The notes: generated by a model not told the origin, from the sequence alone. A stretch of 64,000 nt of DNA from UBA5177 sp002413265 (GCA_036752825.1 DAIORV010000005.1:8236-72235), one strand, 5' to 3'; counted from the stretch's first letter, positions 41,552 through 49,655 are shown. Numbers and translations are program-made.

Positions 41552-44182
41552 TTGCAGAGCGCAGAGATCCGGCAAAAGTTCATCGACTTCTTCTTGGAGC
41601 GAGGGCATCTCGAGATGCCCTCGCTTCCGCTTGCGCCCAATGAGGTCAGCATCACGACGATGTTCACAATTGCCGGCATGCAGCAGATGATCCCCTTCTT
41701 TCTGGGACGCGAGCAACCCCCGAGCAAGCGCATGGTAAACGTGCAGAAGGCAATACGAACAGTCGATATCGACGAAGTCGGCGATGACATCCACCTCACG
41801 TACCTCGAAATGCTTGGGAACTTCTCCGTCGGCGACTATTTCAAGGCCCAGGCGATCTCCTATACCTGGGAGTTCCTGACCGACGTCCTCCGCATTCCTC
41901 CCGAGAGATGGTGGGTCACGCACTATCCCGGTGACGACGAGGCGCATCAAGCCTGGCTCGACGTGGGAGTTGCCGCGGACCGGATCGGCGAAACGGAAGA
42001 GAACTTCTGGGGTCCGCCTGGACCCGCCGGCCCGTGCGGACCTGACTCCGAGATCCATTTCGATCGCGGACCCCAACACAGCTGTGGACGGCCGGACTGC
42101 CGGCCCGAAAACGAGTGCTGCGATCGCTTCATGGAAACCTGGAATAACGTTTTCATCCAGTATTTCCAGGAGGAGAGCGGAGAGCGACGCCCGCTCCCCT
42201 GGAATAACATCGATACGGGAATGGGCTTCGAACGTCTGGTTGCAGCCCTGCAGGGTGTCGACAACCCTTATGAAACCGATCTCTTTCAGCCGATTTTGAG
42301 CGGCTTGAGCGAGACCAGCGGCATACCTTACGGCACAGACGCTCGATCCACGCGATCCATGAGAATCGTCGCAGATCATGCTCGCGCGGTCACCATGTTG
42401 ATCGGCGACGGAGTCATGCCCTCTCGCGAGGCTCGCGGATATGTCGTACGGAGGCTGATTCGGCGGGCCTCCCTGCACGGTCGGGTACTTGGGATTCGCG
42501 ATGCATTCTTGAGTGCACCGGTCAGCATCGCTATCCGCCTGTTAAGCGCTTGGCATCCAGACCTCGAAGGCAAGCGAGATCACATCCTGCATGTTGTGGC
42601 GGACGAAGAGCGTCGGTTCCTCCAAACCCTGACCCGTGGTCTTGAGATATTCGAAAACCTCGCGAATCGTGCTCGCCGCGACAGCAAGACGATCTCGGGG
42701 GCAGACGCTTTCGCTCTTTTCGATACCCACGGCTTCCCCATCGAGCTGACCCGTGAACTGGCAACCGAACGGGGACTGTCAGTCGACGAAGAAGGCTTTG
42801 CGGTGGCCTTGACTCAGCAGCGTACTCGAGGCCGCGAAGGCAGATTCGTCTCCGGCATCGGTACCTCTCCGGAGTTGTATGCGCAGCTGGCAGATGCCGT
42901 GCCCGCCACCACCTTCACTGGATACGACGAGCTCCGGACCACGTCAGAGGTCCTCGCCATACTGGCCGAGGGTGGAACCGTTGATCGAGCGGAGGCGGGG
43001 GACGAGGTGCAGCTGATTCTTGATCGCACGCCGTTCTATGCGGAGTCCGGCGGACAGGTTGGAGATACTGGTTTCTTCCGCGGAAACGGATTGCTTCTGC
43101 GCGTTGGTGATACTCAGAGGCCATATTCTGGCTTCATCGTGCACTCGTGTGAGGTGCTTCAGGGCGCCGTCAATGTTGGGGATGTGGTGGAAGCTGACGT
43201 CGACGAGGAGCGTCGCTTGCACATCCTGCCTCACCACTCAGGCACTCATCTGCTGCACAAGGCGCTCCAGGAGGTCCTTGGCCCGGAAGCGACGCAGGCC
43301 GGATCGCTGGTCGCTCCCGATCGACTTCGCTTCGACTTTCGCTGGCCGCGTCCGATGACGGACGACGAGGTTCGCGAGGTTCAGGACCGCGTAAATGCGG
43401 CCATCTGGGCCAACCTCCCAGTTCGCAACGAAATCATGCAGTACGACGAGGCCGTGGCCGAAGGAGCGATGGCCCTCTTCGGAGAAAAATACGGCGATAC
43501 CGTTCGCGTGGTAAAGATCGGCGATTGGAGCAAAGAGCTTTGCGGGGGAACTCACGTGCAGGCGACCGGAGACATCGGACTTCTAGTCATCACGTCAGAG
43601 TCGGGCATTGGGAGCGGAATTCGGCGTGTTTGGGCTCTTGCCGGGGCGGCCGCCTATGCCTATCTCACGGAGCTGCGTGAGCAGCTTTCCGACGCGGCAG
43701 CGGCTCTCGACACTCGTCCAGATAACCTTCTCAACCGAGCTCAGCAGCTATCCGCGCAAGTCCGAGAACAGGAGAAGCGCATCGAGGTCCTTTCAAAGCG
43801 GCTGGCCACCGCTGAAGCAGAAGGTCTGGTCCGTCACGCCATCTCCGTGAACGGCTTCCAAATGGTCGCCGAACAGATTGCGGCCGACGAACCTGGCTAC
43901 GTAAAGGTCGTCCTCGACGCGCTGAGATCTCGCCTCGACGGCGGCATTATTGTGCTGGCAGCCAAGGTCGGCGAAACGCCGCGGTTCGCCATGGCGGTGC
44001 CGAAGGCCCTTGGACAACGAGGTTACAGTGCCCGCGAGATATTAGGCGAAGCTGCCAAGCTTGCCAAAGGCGGGGTGGGCGGAGGACAGGATTTCGCGGA
44101 AGGCGGCGGCCGGGACGCCTCCAAGATTCCAGACGTGCTCAGAACTGCAGTCGAGCTCGTGCGACGCAAGGCGGAAGGATGA
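41552..44182 (+). CDS. alaS: Alanine-tRNA ligase
   Basis: 876 residues, TTG start with AAGG ten bases upstream. Class II synthetase core (1-235) with motif 2 region TYLEMLGNFSVGDYFK and motif 3 MGFERLVAALQG. The tRNA-recognition domain follows; the editing domain has its zinc site LPHHSGTHLLHKAL (HxxxH) and CGGTHV. The C-terminal oligomerisation/DHHA1 domain has the RGYSAREILGEAAKLAKGG and GGGQDFAEGGG glycine motifs. The N-terminus lacks the common MxxLFTNAGM wording and reads MFTIAGMQQM. First gene of a seven-gene run; overlaps ruvX (ATGA). Confidence 0.95.
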   Translation: MQSAEIRQKFIDFFLERGHLEMPSLPLAPNEVSITTMFTIAGMQQMIPFFLGREQPPSKRMVNVQKAIRTVDIDEVGDDIHLTYLEMLGNFSVGDYFKAQAISYTWEFLTDVLRIPPERWWVTHYPGDDEAHQAWLDVGVAADRIGETEENFWGPPGPAGPCGPDSEIHFDRGPQHSCGRPDCRPENECCDRFMETWNNVFIQYFQEESGERRPLPWNNIDTGMGFERLVAALQGVDNPYETDLFQPILSGLSETSGIPYGTDARSTRSMRIVADHARAVTMLIGDGVMPSREARGYVVRRLIRRASLHGRVLGIRDAFLSAPVSIAIRLLSAWHPDLEGKRDHILHVVADEERRFLQTLTRGLEIFENLANRARRDSKTISGADAFALFDTHGFPIELTRELATERGLSVDEEGFAVALTQQRTRGREGRFVSGIGTSPELYAQLADAVPATTFTGYDELRTTSEVLAILAEGGTVDRAEAGDEVQLILDRTPFYAESGGQVGDTGFFRGNGLLLRVGDTQRPYSGFIVHSCEVLQGAVNVGDVVEADVDEERRLHILPHHSGTHLLHKALQEVLGPEATQAGSLVAPDRLRFDFRWPRPMTDDEVREVQDRVNAAIWANLPVRNEIMQYDEAVAEGAMALFGEKYGDTVRVVKIGDWSKELCGGTHVQATGDIGLLVITSESGIGSGIRRVWALAGAAAYAYLTELREQLSDAAAALDTRPDNLLNRAQQLSAQVREQEKRIEVLSKRLATAEAEGLVRHAISVNGFQMVAEQIAADEPGYVKVVLDALRSRLDGGIIVLAAKVGETPRFAMAVPKALGQRGYSAREILGEAAKLAKGGVGGGQDFAEGGGRDASKIPDVLRTAVELVRRKAEG

Positions 44183-44643
44183 GCTTGGAGAATTTCGTCG
44201 ATGTTGGAAACGACAACTCACTGCGTCTCCTCGGCCTGGACGTTGGGGATCGCCGAATCGGCGTAGCTGTCAGTGATCCGACCGGCTGCGTCGCCACTCC
44301 CATGGAGATATACACACGGCGAACCCAAGAGGCCGACGTGACTCACATCGATGCTCTGTGCCGCGATCTCGAGGCGAGCGCAGTGGTGGTGGGATTGCCC
44401 AAGAACATGAACGGCTCCGAAGGCCCGCAGGCCGAGAAGACGCGCGAATTTGCGGATGCCCTGGCCGACCACGGCATTCGCGTGTGGCTCTGGGATGAGC
44501 GACTGAGCACGGTAGAAGCCACTCGCCGACGAGAAGGCCGGGGGAGAAGGCGCAAATCCAGGCAGGAACGCCTCGACGCCGAGGCAGCGGCAGTGATCCT
44601 CGAGACCTACCTCGATCATCTTCGACTTAAGGGGAAGCAGTGA
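44179..44643 (+). CDS. ruvX: Putative Holliday junction resolvase/pre-16S rRNA nuclease YqgF
   Basis: 154 residues. RNase H-like fold with GLDVGDRRIGVAVSDPTG (catalytic Asp), VVVGLPKNMNGSEG and LWDERLSTVEA (catalytic Asp/Glu), closing with DAEAAAVILETYL. YqgF homologues mature 16S rRNA ends in E. coli. Order alaS-ruvX-mltG is common in Gram-positive-type genomes. Overlaps both neighbours by four bases. Confidence 0.93.
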   Translation: MSLENFVDVGNDNSLRLLGLDVGDRRIGVAVSDPTGCVATPMEIYTRRTQEADVTHIDALCRDLEASAVVVGLPKNMNGSEGPQAEKTREFADALADHGIRVWLWDERLSTVEATRRREGRGRRRKSRQERLDAEAAAVILETYLDHLRLKGKQ

Positions 44644-45752
44644 GTAGCAGTAGTGGACCGGTAGCGCCGCGCAGAGCCCGGCCAGTTCTCGAGCAGAGGA
44701 CGTACGTGACGCCGCAGTATCACTCTCGTGTGTGGGGGCGCCTGATTTTCGTCGTCTTCGTACTCGTTTTCGCAGTGGTTTTGGGCGGTTTCGGAACCCT
44801 CTATTGGATGATCCATCGAGCGGAGGGCAGCGGCGGCCAGCGGTTCACCTTTCAGGTGACTCAGGGCGACACGGTGACCAGCATCGCGAATCGCCTAGCG
44901 GCAAAAGGCCTTATCGGGAACTCTCTCATCTTCCGCCTCGACGCGCGTTTCCATGGCCTTGCCAGCAATCTGAAGCCGGGCGCGTACACCTTGCGAAAGA
45001 ACATGAGCGTGGACGACATGGTGAACGCTTTGGCGATCTACAAGCAGCAGCTGTTCAAGATCACCATCCCAGAAGGTAAGCGCATGCTTGAAATTGCAGC
45101 GATCCTTCAGCGCCACGGGATTGACTCAAAGAGTTTCCTTCAGGAAGCGAAACATCCTGATCTCAAGTACCTCAATGCCACGATCTTGAATGACAAGCCG
45201 GCTAACGCCAGCCTCGAGGGATACCTTTTCCCGGACACGTACAAGGTTCCCAAGCAGTTCACAGGCAAGCAGTTTGCAAGAGATATGGTCCAGAACCTGG
45301 ACCAGAACTTCACCCAGGCCATGCGCCAGCAAGCTCACGCCCGCAAGTTCAGCATCTATCAAGTGCTCACTCTGGCGTCGATTGTGGAACGGGAAGCAGT
45401 TCACGAACCAGAACGGCCGACGATTGCCGGCGTGTACGTCAACCGTCTGCGGCAGGGTTGGTTTCTAAATGCCGATCCAACCATTCAATATGCGGTCGGC
45501 ACGCCCAAAGACTGGTGGCCGGTGCTCACACTCGACCAGCTCCACGTCGCTTCGCCATACAACTCTTACACCCACTACGGTTTGCCACCAGGACCAATTG
45601 CCAACCCGGGTCTGCTGAGCATCAAAGCCGCCGTCAACCCAAACTCAACTCGATTCATGTTCTTTGTCGCGAAGGGCGGTACCGGGTGGCACGCCTTTGC
45701 CGTGACGCAAGCGCAACAAGACGCGAACATTCAGCGATATCAGCCTCACTAG
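44640..45752 (+). CDS. mltG: Endolytic murein transglycosylase MltG
   Basis: 370 residues. A cytoplasmic basic N-terminus and one membrane helix (about 36-57) are followed by a LysM-like segment (FQVTQGDTVTSIANRLAAKG). The YceG catalytic domain has LEGYLFPDTYKVPKQF, the catalytic Glu in LASIVEREA, and YNSYTHYGLPPGPIANPG. It cleaves nascent peptidoglycan strands and sets glycan chain length. GTG start overlaps ruvX. Confidence 0.95.
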   Translation: MSSSSGPVAPRRARPVLEQRTYVTPQYHSRVWGRLIFVVFVLVFAVVLGGFGTLYWMIHRAEGSGGQRFTFQVTQGDTVTSIANRLAAKGLIGNSLIFRLDARFHGLASNLKPGAYTLRKNMSVDDMVNALAIYKQQLFKITIPEGKRMLEIAAILQRHGIDSKSFLQEAKHPDLKYLNATILNDKPANASLEGYLFPDTYKVPKQFTGKQFARDMVQNLDQNFTQAMRQQAHARKFSIYQVLTLASIVEREAVHEPERPTIAGVYVNRLRQGWFLNADPTIQYAVGTPKDWWPVLTLDQLHVASPYNSYTHYGLPPGPIANPGLLSIKAAVNPNSTRFMFFVAKGGTGWHAFAVTQAQQDANIQRYQPH

Positions 45753-45762
45753 AAGGGCCGAG

Positions 45763-46320
45763 ATGATTTCGACCGGTGATCTGAAGCGAGGGATGACCCT
45801 CGACATGGACGGGGATCTCTGGACCGTCCTCGAATATCACCACATCAAGATTGGTCGCGGCAGCGCCCAGGTGCGGCTCAAGATCCGCAATCTGAAGACC
45901 GGTACGACCGTCGAAAGAACCTTTCAGGCCGGCGAGAAGTTCCGTCGTGCCATCGTCGACCGGAAGCCGGTGCAGTATCTCTATCACGATGGAGACACGT
46001 ACTACTTCATGGATACGGAAACCTACGAGCAGACGATCATGAACGCATCACAGCTGGGCGAGGTAATCCCGTATCTCAAGGATCAGCTTACGCTCGACAT
46101 AATGTCGTATCAGGATCAAGCGATAGGAGCCGAGCTGCCCGCTAATGTAGAGCTGAAAGTGACTCAGACCGACCCCGGATACCGCGGGGACACTGCGACC
46201 GGAGGCACCAAGCCCGCCACCTTGGAGACCGGTATGACGGTGCAGGTTCCGCTTTTTGTGAACGAGGAGGACCTCATTCGCGTCGATACCCGTTCCGGCC
46301 AATACCTCGAGCGAGCGTAG
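45763..46320 (+). CDS. efp: Elongation factor P
   Basis: 185 residues in three beta-barrel domains; relieves ribosome stalling at polyproline. AAGGGCCGAG precedes the ATG. The domain I loop that reaches the peptidyl-transferase centre reads HIKIGRGSAQV, so the tip residue is Arg32 where many EF-Ps have Lys. Arg at this place is rhamnosylated by EarP in some proteobacteria; no earP or epmA is in the window. The C-terminus has the domain signature VELKVTQTDPGYRGDTATGG. Confidence 0.95.
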   Translation: MISTGDLKRGMTLDMDGDLWTVLEYHHIKIGRGSAQVRLKIRNLKTGTTVERTFQAGEKFRRAIVDRKPVQYLYHDGDTYYFMDTETYEQTIMNASQLGEVIPYLKDQLTLDIMSYQDQAIGAELPANVELKVTQTDPGYRGDTATGGTKPATLETGMTVQVPLFVNEEDLIRVDTRSGQYLERA

Positions 46321-46333
46321 GTGAGCCCTGGTC

Positions 46334-46762
46334 ATGGACGTTGACAGCTATCTCAAGAACGAGCTTGCAGCCCTGCTGGATGTGGTGCGATGCACTGATA
46401 TTCGCGAACTCGAGATACAGCAGGGAGAGATCAGCGTTCGCCTGCACCGTAGTGAGATATTAGAAAGCAGCCCCGATGGTTCGTCTTTCGAAGACACCGC
46501 GACGATCGGAACCTTGCCAGTTCACTCCGTGGTCGCGCCACTGGTGGGCACGTTTTATCGAGCCGGTAAGCCCGGCATGTCGCCGCTGGTCGGCGAGGGC
46601 AGCCACGTCGAGCCGGACACCGTTGTCGGCATCATCGAAGCCCTTCAAGTTTTGACCGATGTCAGATCTGGCGTGTCGGGCACGGTGACCCGCGTCTTGG
46701 AAACCGATGGCCATCCTGTGGAGTACGGCCAGCCGCTATTCGAAGTAACACTCGATGGCTGA
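46334..46762 (+). CDS. BCCP-like protein lacking the biotinylation lysine
   Basis: 142 residues with the layout of AccB, the biotin carboxyl carrier of acetyl-CoA carboxylase: a helical N-terminus, a linker, then a biotinyl/lipoyl domain (about 65-142) with the thumb PLVGTFYRAGKPG and SGTVTRVLETDGHPVEYGQP. The biotin site normally reads EAMKM/L, but here it is EALQVL, with Gln105 (CAA, 46646-46648) in place of Lys. It cannot be biotinylated at that site. It sits after efp, the usual place of accB, but xseA follows instead of accC. It resembles in principle the non-biotinylated BADC regulators of plant ACCase; a scaffold or regulator role is inference. Confidence 0.85.
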   Translation: MDVDSYLKNELAALLDVVRCTDIRELEIQQGEISVRLHRSEILESSPDGSSFEDTATIGTLPVHSVVAPLVGTFYRAGKPGMSPLVGEGSHVEPDTVVGIIEALQVLTDVRSGVSGTVTRVLETDGHPVEYGQPLFEVTLDG

Positions 46763-47984
46763 AGTCGCCCCCGTCGTGACCGGGCCGATGAGTGTGACTC
46801 AGGTCACTCGATATTTGAAGTTCCTCCTCGAGCACGATGAGTTCATGGCGGCCCTTTCCATCAGAGGAGAGGTGAGTGAGTTCAACCGAGCCTCGTCTGG
46901 GCATGTCTACTTCACTATCAAGGACACCGGGAGTCAGATTCGGTGCGTCATGTATCGGCGCGAGGCGCTGACACAAATGGCTGAGGTTGCCTCGATTCGC
47001 AAGGGAGTGACGACCGTCGTCCACGGCGTACTGACCGTGTACGAGGCGCGAGGCGAATATCAGGTCACCGTGGACCGCGTGGTGACCGAAGGAGAAGGGG
47101 CATTCCATCGACGGTTCGAGGATCTAAAGGCTCGCCTAGAAAAGGAAGGACTGTTCAATACCGAACGGAAGCGGCCAATCCCACCGTTTCCCAAGAAAGT
47201 GGCTCTCGTGACCTCTGTGGGAGGACAGGCGTACCACGACGTTCTCCACCGGCTGCGATCTCAATGCCCGTTCGTTACTGTCATATCGGCCGGAGTATCC
47301 GTCCAGGGACCCCGCGCAGCTGACGAAATGGTTATGGCACTGGATATCGTGAACAGGCTGACCGACGCGGAGGTAATCTTGCTCGTGCGTGGCGGAGGAT
47401 CTCCGGAAGATCTTCTGGCGTTCAACGACGAGCGCCTGGCCCGGGCCATCTTCGCCTCCAGGGTCCCTGTGATTACGGGCGTCGGACACGAAACGGATTA
47501 CACGATCGTCGACTTTGTTGCCGACCTGCGTGCCGCGACCCCTTCGCTCGCCGCGGCCGCCTCAGTTCCCGATCTCGGCGCCACGGTCAAGGCCGTCCGA
47601 GGTTACCACCACGACGCAACGTATGCGATGAGTGAACGTCTGCGCCGTGAGAGGAGACACTTCGTGGAGGTTAATCGAGCACTGCTTCGATCGAGCCCGA
47701 AGCAGCGGCTTCACGAGCGCCACCAGAGACTCGACGAGCTCACGGAGAGCGCGGGGCGAGCGGTTCACGGGCTCGTTCGGGAGAAGCGCAATCGTCTCAA
47801 GGCTTTGCGCTCACATCTGAGTGTCCTCGATCCGCTGGCCATCCTGGCGCGAGGCTATGCCGTCCTCACGGATGTGGAAAACGGCGGGATAGTCAGCACT
47901 CGCGCTGGGGCGCGCCCCGGTGCACGATTGCGAGCTCAGGTCTCGGATGGAGAGTTCACCGCACGTGTGGATGAGAGCGAATGA
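46755..47984 (+). CDS. xseA: Exodeoxyribonuclease VII large subunit
   Basis: 409 residues; with XseB it degrades single-stranded DNA. N-terminal OB-fold (MSVTQVTRYLKFLLEHDEFM, RGEVSEFNRASSGHVYF), catalytic domain with KKVALVTSVGGQAYHDVLH, LLVRGGGSPEDLLAFNDERLARAI and PVITGVGHETDYTIVDFVAD, then a long coiled coil and the C-terminal RGYAVLTD segment. ATG lies eight bases inside the BCCP-like gene; the stop overlaps xseB. Confidence 0.95.
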   Translation: MAEVAPVVTGPMSVTQVTRYLKFLLEHDEFMAALSIRGEVSEFNRASSGHVYFTIKDTGSQIRCVMYRREALTQMAEVASIRKGVTTVVHGVLTVYEARGEYQVTVDRVVTEGEGAFHRRFEDLKARLEKEGLFNTERKRPIPPFPKKVALVTSVGGQAYHDVLHRLRSQCPFVTVISAGVSVQGPRAADEMVMALDIVNRLTDAEVILLVRGGGSPEDLLAFNDERLARAIFASRVPVITGVGHETDYTIVDFVADLRAATPSLAAAASVPDLGATVKAVRGYHHDATYAMSERLRRERRHFVEVNRALLRSSPKQRLHERHQRLDELTESAGRAVHGLVREKRNRLKALRSHLSVLDPLAILARGYAVLTDVENGGIVSTRAGARPGARLRAQVSDGEFTARVDESE

Positions 47985-48250
47985 CCGAGCCCGCTCCTGC
48001 TCCCACGTTTGAGCAGGCCCTCGAAGAGCTCCAGGCCGTCGTCGAAAAACTCCAAAAGCCTGATGTTCCCCTAGAAGACGCGGTGGCACTCTACCGCCGT
48101 GGAACCGAGCTCGCTCAACAGACTGAGGATCTGATCTCACGAGCCGAGCTTCAGGTCCAAAAGTTGACCCAGTCAGTTCAGGAGCGTTTCGAGGAATATA
48201 GCGTGGATTCGACCGTGGAAGACGGCGATCAGGCGCCGCCGTCGTTCTGA
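47981..48250 (+). CDS. xseB: Exodeoxyribonuclease VII small subunit
   Basis: 89 residues. Typical FEQALEELQAVVEKLQKPDVPLEDAVALYRRG, cut here as FEQALEELQAVVEKL and PLEDAVALYRRGTELA, forming the two-helix hairpin that coats XseA's coiled coil. ATGA overlap with xseA. The last 20 residues are acidic. End of the alaS-xseB operon. Confidence 0.93.
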   Translation: MTEPAPAPTFEQALEELQAVVEKLQKPDVPLEDAVALYRRGTELAQQTEDLISRAELQVQKLTQSVQERFEEYSVDSTVEDGDQAPPSF

Positions 48251-48332
48251 CGAACGCGTCCGCCGCAGTGTCTATTGAGGGCTGCCTTCCAGGGTCTCGA
48301 ACGCTTCGAAAGACTGGGCAAAACGCTAATGA

Positions 48333-48358
48333 AGGGCCAATCGGCTTCTCATGGCCCT
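48333..48358. repeat. Inverted repeat after xseB
   Basis: AGGGCCA/TGGCCCT, 7 bp, 12-nt loop. No T run follows on either strand, so it is not a clear intrinsic terminator, although it is the first hairpin downstream of xseB and could stop or protect the operon transcript. Confidence 0.45.
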
Positions 48359-48403
48359 CTAATGTCCCCCCCGTAGTATGAGGGTGCTTCCTTCCTCCAT
48401 TTC

Positions 48404-48464
48404 GAGGCCGGCCGGGGACACTAGGACTCCTCCTCATCAACCAACGCCTCCCCCGGCCGGCCTC
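48404..48464. repeat. Perfect 14-bp GC inverted repeat with 33-nt loop
   Basis: GAGGCCGGCCGGGG (48404-48417) pairs exactly with CCCCGGCCGGCCTC (48451-48464). The arms also contain the palindrome GGCCGGCC. No T run follows. It would form a very stable stem as RNA or a cruciform as DNA. Function unknown: a small RNA, protein-binding site or mRNA end-structure are options. Confidence 0.6.
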
Positions 48465-48545
48465 CGGGAAAGCAACCGCACAGCCTCTATTCGACGCTCC
48501 CCATCGGACGGGGCGGTGGCTCAACGAAGCTGGCCCAGGTCTTCG

Positions 48546-48551
48546 TATAAT
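48546..48551 (+). promoter_or_regulatory. Consensus -10 hexamer before the membrane protein gene
   Basis: TATAAT, 72 bp before the ATG at 48624. The -35 position (AACGAA) is poor, so an activator or extended contact may be needed. Confidence 0.4.
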
Positions 48552-48623
48552 CGCCAGGTGCGCGGGATGCTTCTAGTTTCCAGCTCACAATGCCCACCGT
48601 ATTGATGGAGCCATCCTGACGAC

Positions 48624-49427
48624 ATGATCGAAGCCGCGACGGCGAGAACGGGCCCTCCACCGCAAACCCCGTTCGTTCGGACTGTAAACCGCCGAGTCGC
48701 GCCGTACACCTATCACATCTTCTTGCTGGCGCTGATACCGATAGCCTTCATTGCCGATGTACACACGTCGTCGATTTGGCAGCAGCATCTTCTCGGCCTC
48801 GGAGCCTGGCTCATCCTGATCGTCGCCACTCGGTTTTCCCTGCCCAGTGAGCGCACGCAGGTTTGGATCATGGTCGCCGTGTCGACGTGCGTCGAGCTCT
48901 GGTCCTCCGTCGTATGGGGCATCTATCGATATCGGTATCACAATGTGCCGATGTTCGTCCCGCCGGGCCACGGCCTGGTGTATTTGTTCGCCTTGCGCGC
49001 TGCGCGAACACCCCTGTTTCTCAACTATGGTCGCCAGGCAAAATATCTGGCATTGAGTGCGGCCACCCTTTGGATGGTGTTCGGACTGACGCTCGAGCCG
49101 TTGCTGCTGCATCGGGTCGACGTGACCGGAGCGCTGTTCTGGCCACTCTTCGTCTGGTTCATGCGGAAACCTTCCGCACCCGTCTATGCAGCGGCATTCT
49201 TCATTACCTCGTATCTCGAGCTGTTTGGCACCGGACTGGGCAATTGGACGTGGCAGGTGCTGGCCCCGATCAGCCACATACCAAGTGGCAATCCTCCCTC
49301 GGTGATCGCCGCCGGCTACTGCGTTATGGATTTTACCTCCATAGCAATCGCGGCTCGGCTGGCCCGCAACCAGTTCTTTTCACGGCGCTTCGCTCTTCGG
49401 CGGCGAAGTGCCGAGAGTGTCGCGTGA
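48624..49427 (+). CDS. Conserved-looking polytopic membrane protein, function unknown
   Basis: 267 residues with about seven hydrophobic segments (for example YHIFLLALIPIAFIAD, LLGLGAWLILIVATRF, VWIMVAVSTCVELWSSVVWG, YLALSAATLWMVFGLTLEPL, GALFWPLFVWFM, VYAAAFFITSYLELFG). The segment VPMFVPPGHGLVYLFAL, between helices 3 and 4, with NWTWQV and SGNPPSVIAAGYCVMDF later, has the look of conserved motifs, and I recall similar uncharacterised actinobacterial membrane proteins. No enzyme family is recognised. The arginine-rich C-terminus is cytoplasmic by the positive-inside rule. Monocistronic, ending at a bidirectional terminator. Confidence 0.65.
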   Translation: MIEAATARTGPPPQTPFVRTVNRRVAPYTYHIFLLALIPIAFIADVHTSSIWQQHLLGLGAWLILIVATRFSLPSERTQVWIMVAVSTCVELWSSVVWGIYRYRYHNVPMFVPPGHGLVYLFALRAARTPLFLNYGRQAKYLALSAATLWMVFGLTLEPLLLHRVDVTGALFWPLFVWFMRKPSAPVYAAAFFITSYLELFGTGLGNWTWQVLAPISHIPSGNPPSVIAAGYCVMDFTSIAIAARLARNQFFSRRFALRRRSAESVA

Positions 49428-49460
49428 GGTTTTAAGGGCCGGTGGGCTAGGTTAAGCGCG

Positions 49461-49489
49461 GAACCGGGAAGCGTTTGGCTTCCCGGTTC
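49461..49489. terminator. Bidirectional hairpin between membrane protein gene and tRNA-Asn
   Basis: Perfect 12-bp stem GAACCGGGAAGC/GCTTCCCGGTTC with a 5-nt loop, followed on the plus strand by GTTT. It separates converging transcripts: the membrane protein gene (plus) and tRNA-Asn (minus). The T run is weak, the stem very strong. Confidence 0.65.
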
Positions 49490-49500
49490 GTTTCAGACTG

Positions 49501-49575
49501 TGGCTCCGGCGGTAGGACTCGAACCTACGACCAAGCGGTTAACAGCCGCCCGCTCTACCACTGAGCTACGCCGGA
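49501..49575 (-). tRNA. tRNA-Asn (GUU)
   Basis: 75 nt including an encoded CCA. Acceptor TCCGGCG pairs with CGCCGGA, discriminator G. D-arm GCTCAGTGGTAGAGC, anticodon stem GGCGG/CCGCT with loop CTGTTAA giving anticodon GUU, and T-arm GTAGGTTCGAGTCCTAC. Transcribed on the minus strand between the sigma factor terminator and the 49461-49489 hairpin. Confidence 0.96.
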
Positions 49576-49577
49576 AT

Positions 49578-49608
49578 AAAAACGTTGCGAGCAAAGGGCT
49601 CACAACGC
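49578..49608 (-). terminator. Intrinsic terminator of the sigma factor gene
   Basis: On the minus strand GCGTTGTGAGC, loop CCTTT, GCTCGCAACGT, then TTTTATT: an 11-bp stem (one G-T pair inside, one at the base) with a U run, 48 bp downstream of the sigma factor stop. The U run ends two bases before the tRNA-Asn 5' end. Confidence 0.75.
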
Positions 49609-49614
49609 TCGTTC

Positions 49615-49644
49615 AGTATACGGTCGGCTTCAAAGTGCCTTCAA
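49615..49644 (-). promoter_or_regulatory. Promoter of tRNA-Asn
   Basis: On the minus strand TTGAAG (49644-49639), 18-bp spacer, TATACT (49620-49615). The predicted start, near 49608, falls at the first base of the terminator hairpin, so the tRNA precursor would begin with that stem. Confidence 0.55.
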
Positions 49645-49655
49645 GCTCCGGCAGG

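Larger units (their letters stand above)
48251..48623. other. Structured intergenic region after xseB
   Basis: A 373-bp gap without a supported gene. It contains two perfect inverted repeats (48333-48358 and 48404-48464, listed separately), a C-tract (48365-48372) and a TATAAT hexamer close to the next gene. ORFs covering it on either strand have the composition of shadow frames. Confidence 0.5.

Noticed and set aside
41537..42478. 313-codon minus-strand ORF
   Set aside because: Antisense to the catalytic core of alaS; no domain similarity.
48404..48520. Riboswitch in the gap before the membrane protein gene
   Set aside because: The long stem is clear but none of the conserved cores I know (cobalamin, TPP, c-di-GMP, T-box) can be read in the loop or flanks.
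47811..48524. 237-codon minus-strand ORF over xseA/xseB and the following gap
   Set aside because: Mostly antisense to xseA and xseB; Arg/Pro/Gly-rich, no recognisable domain, no Shine-Dalgarno.
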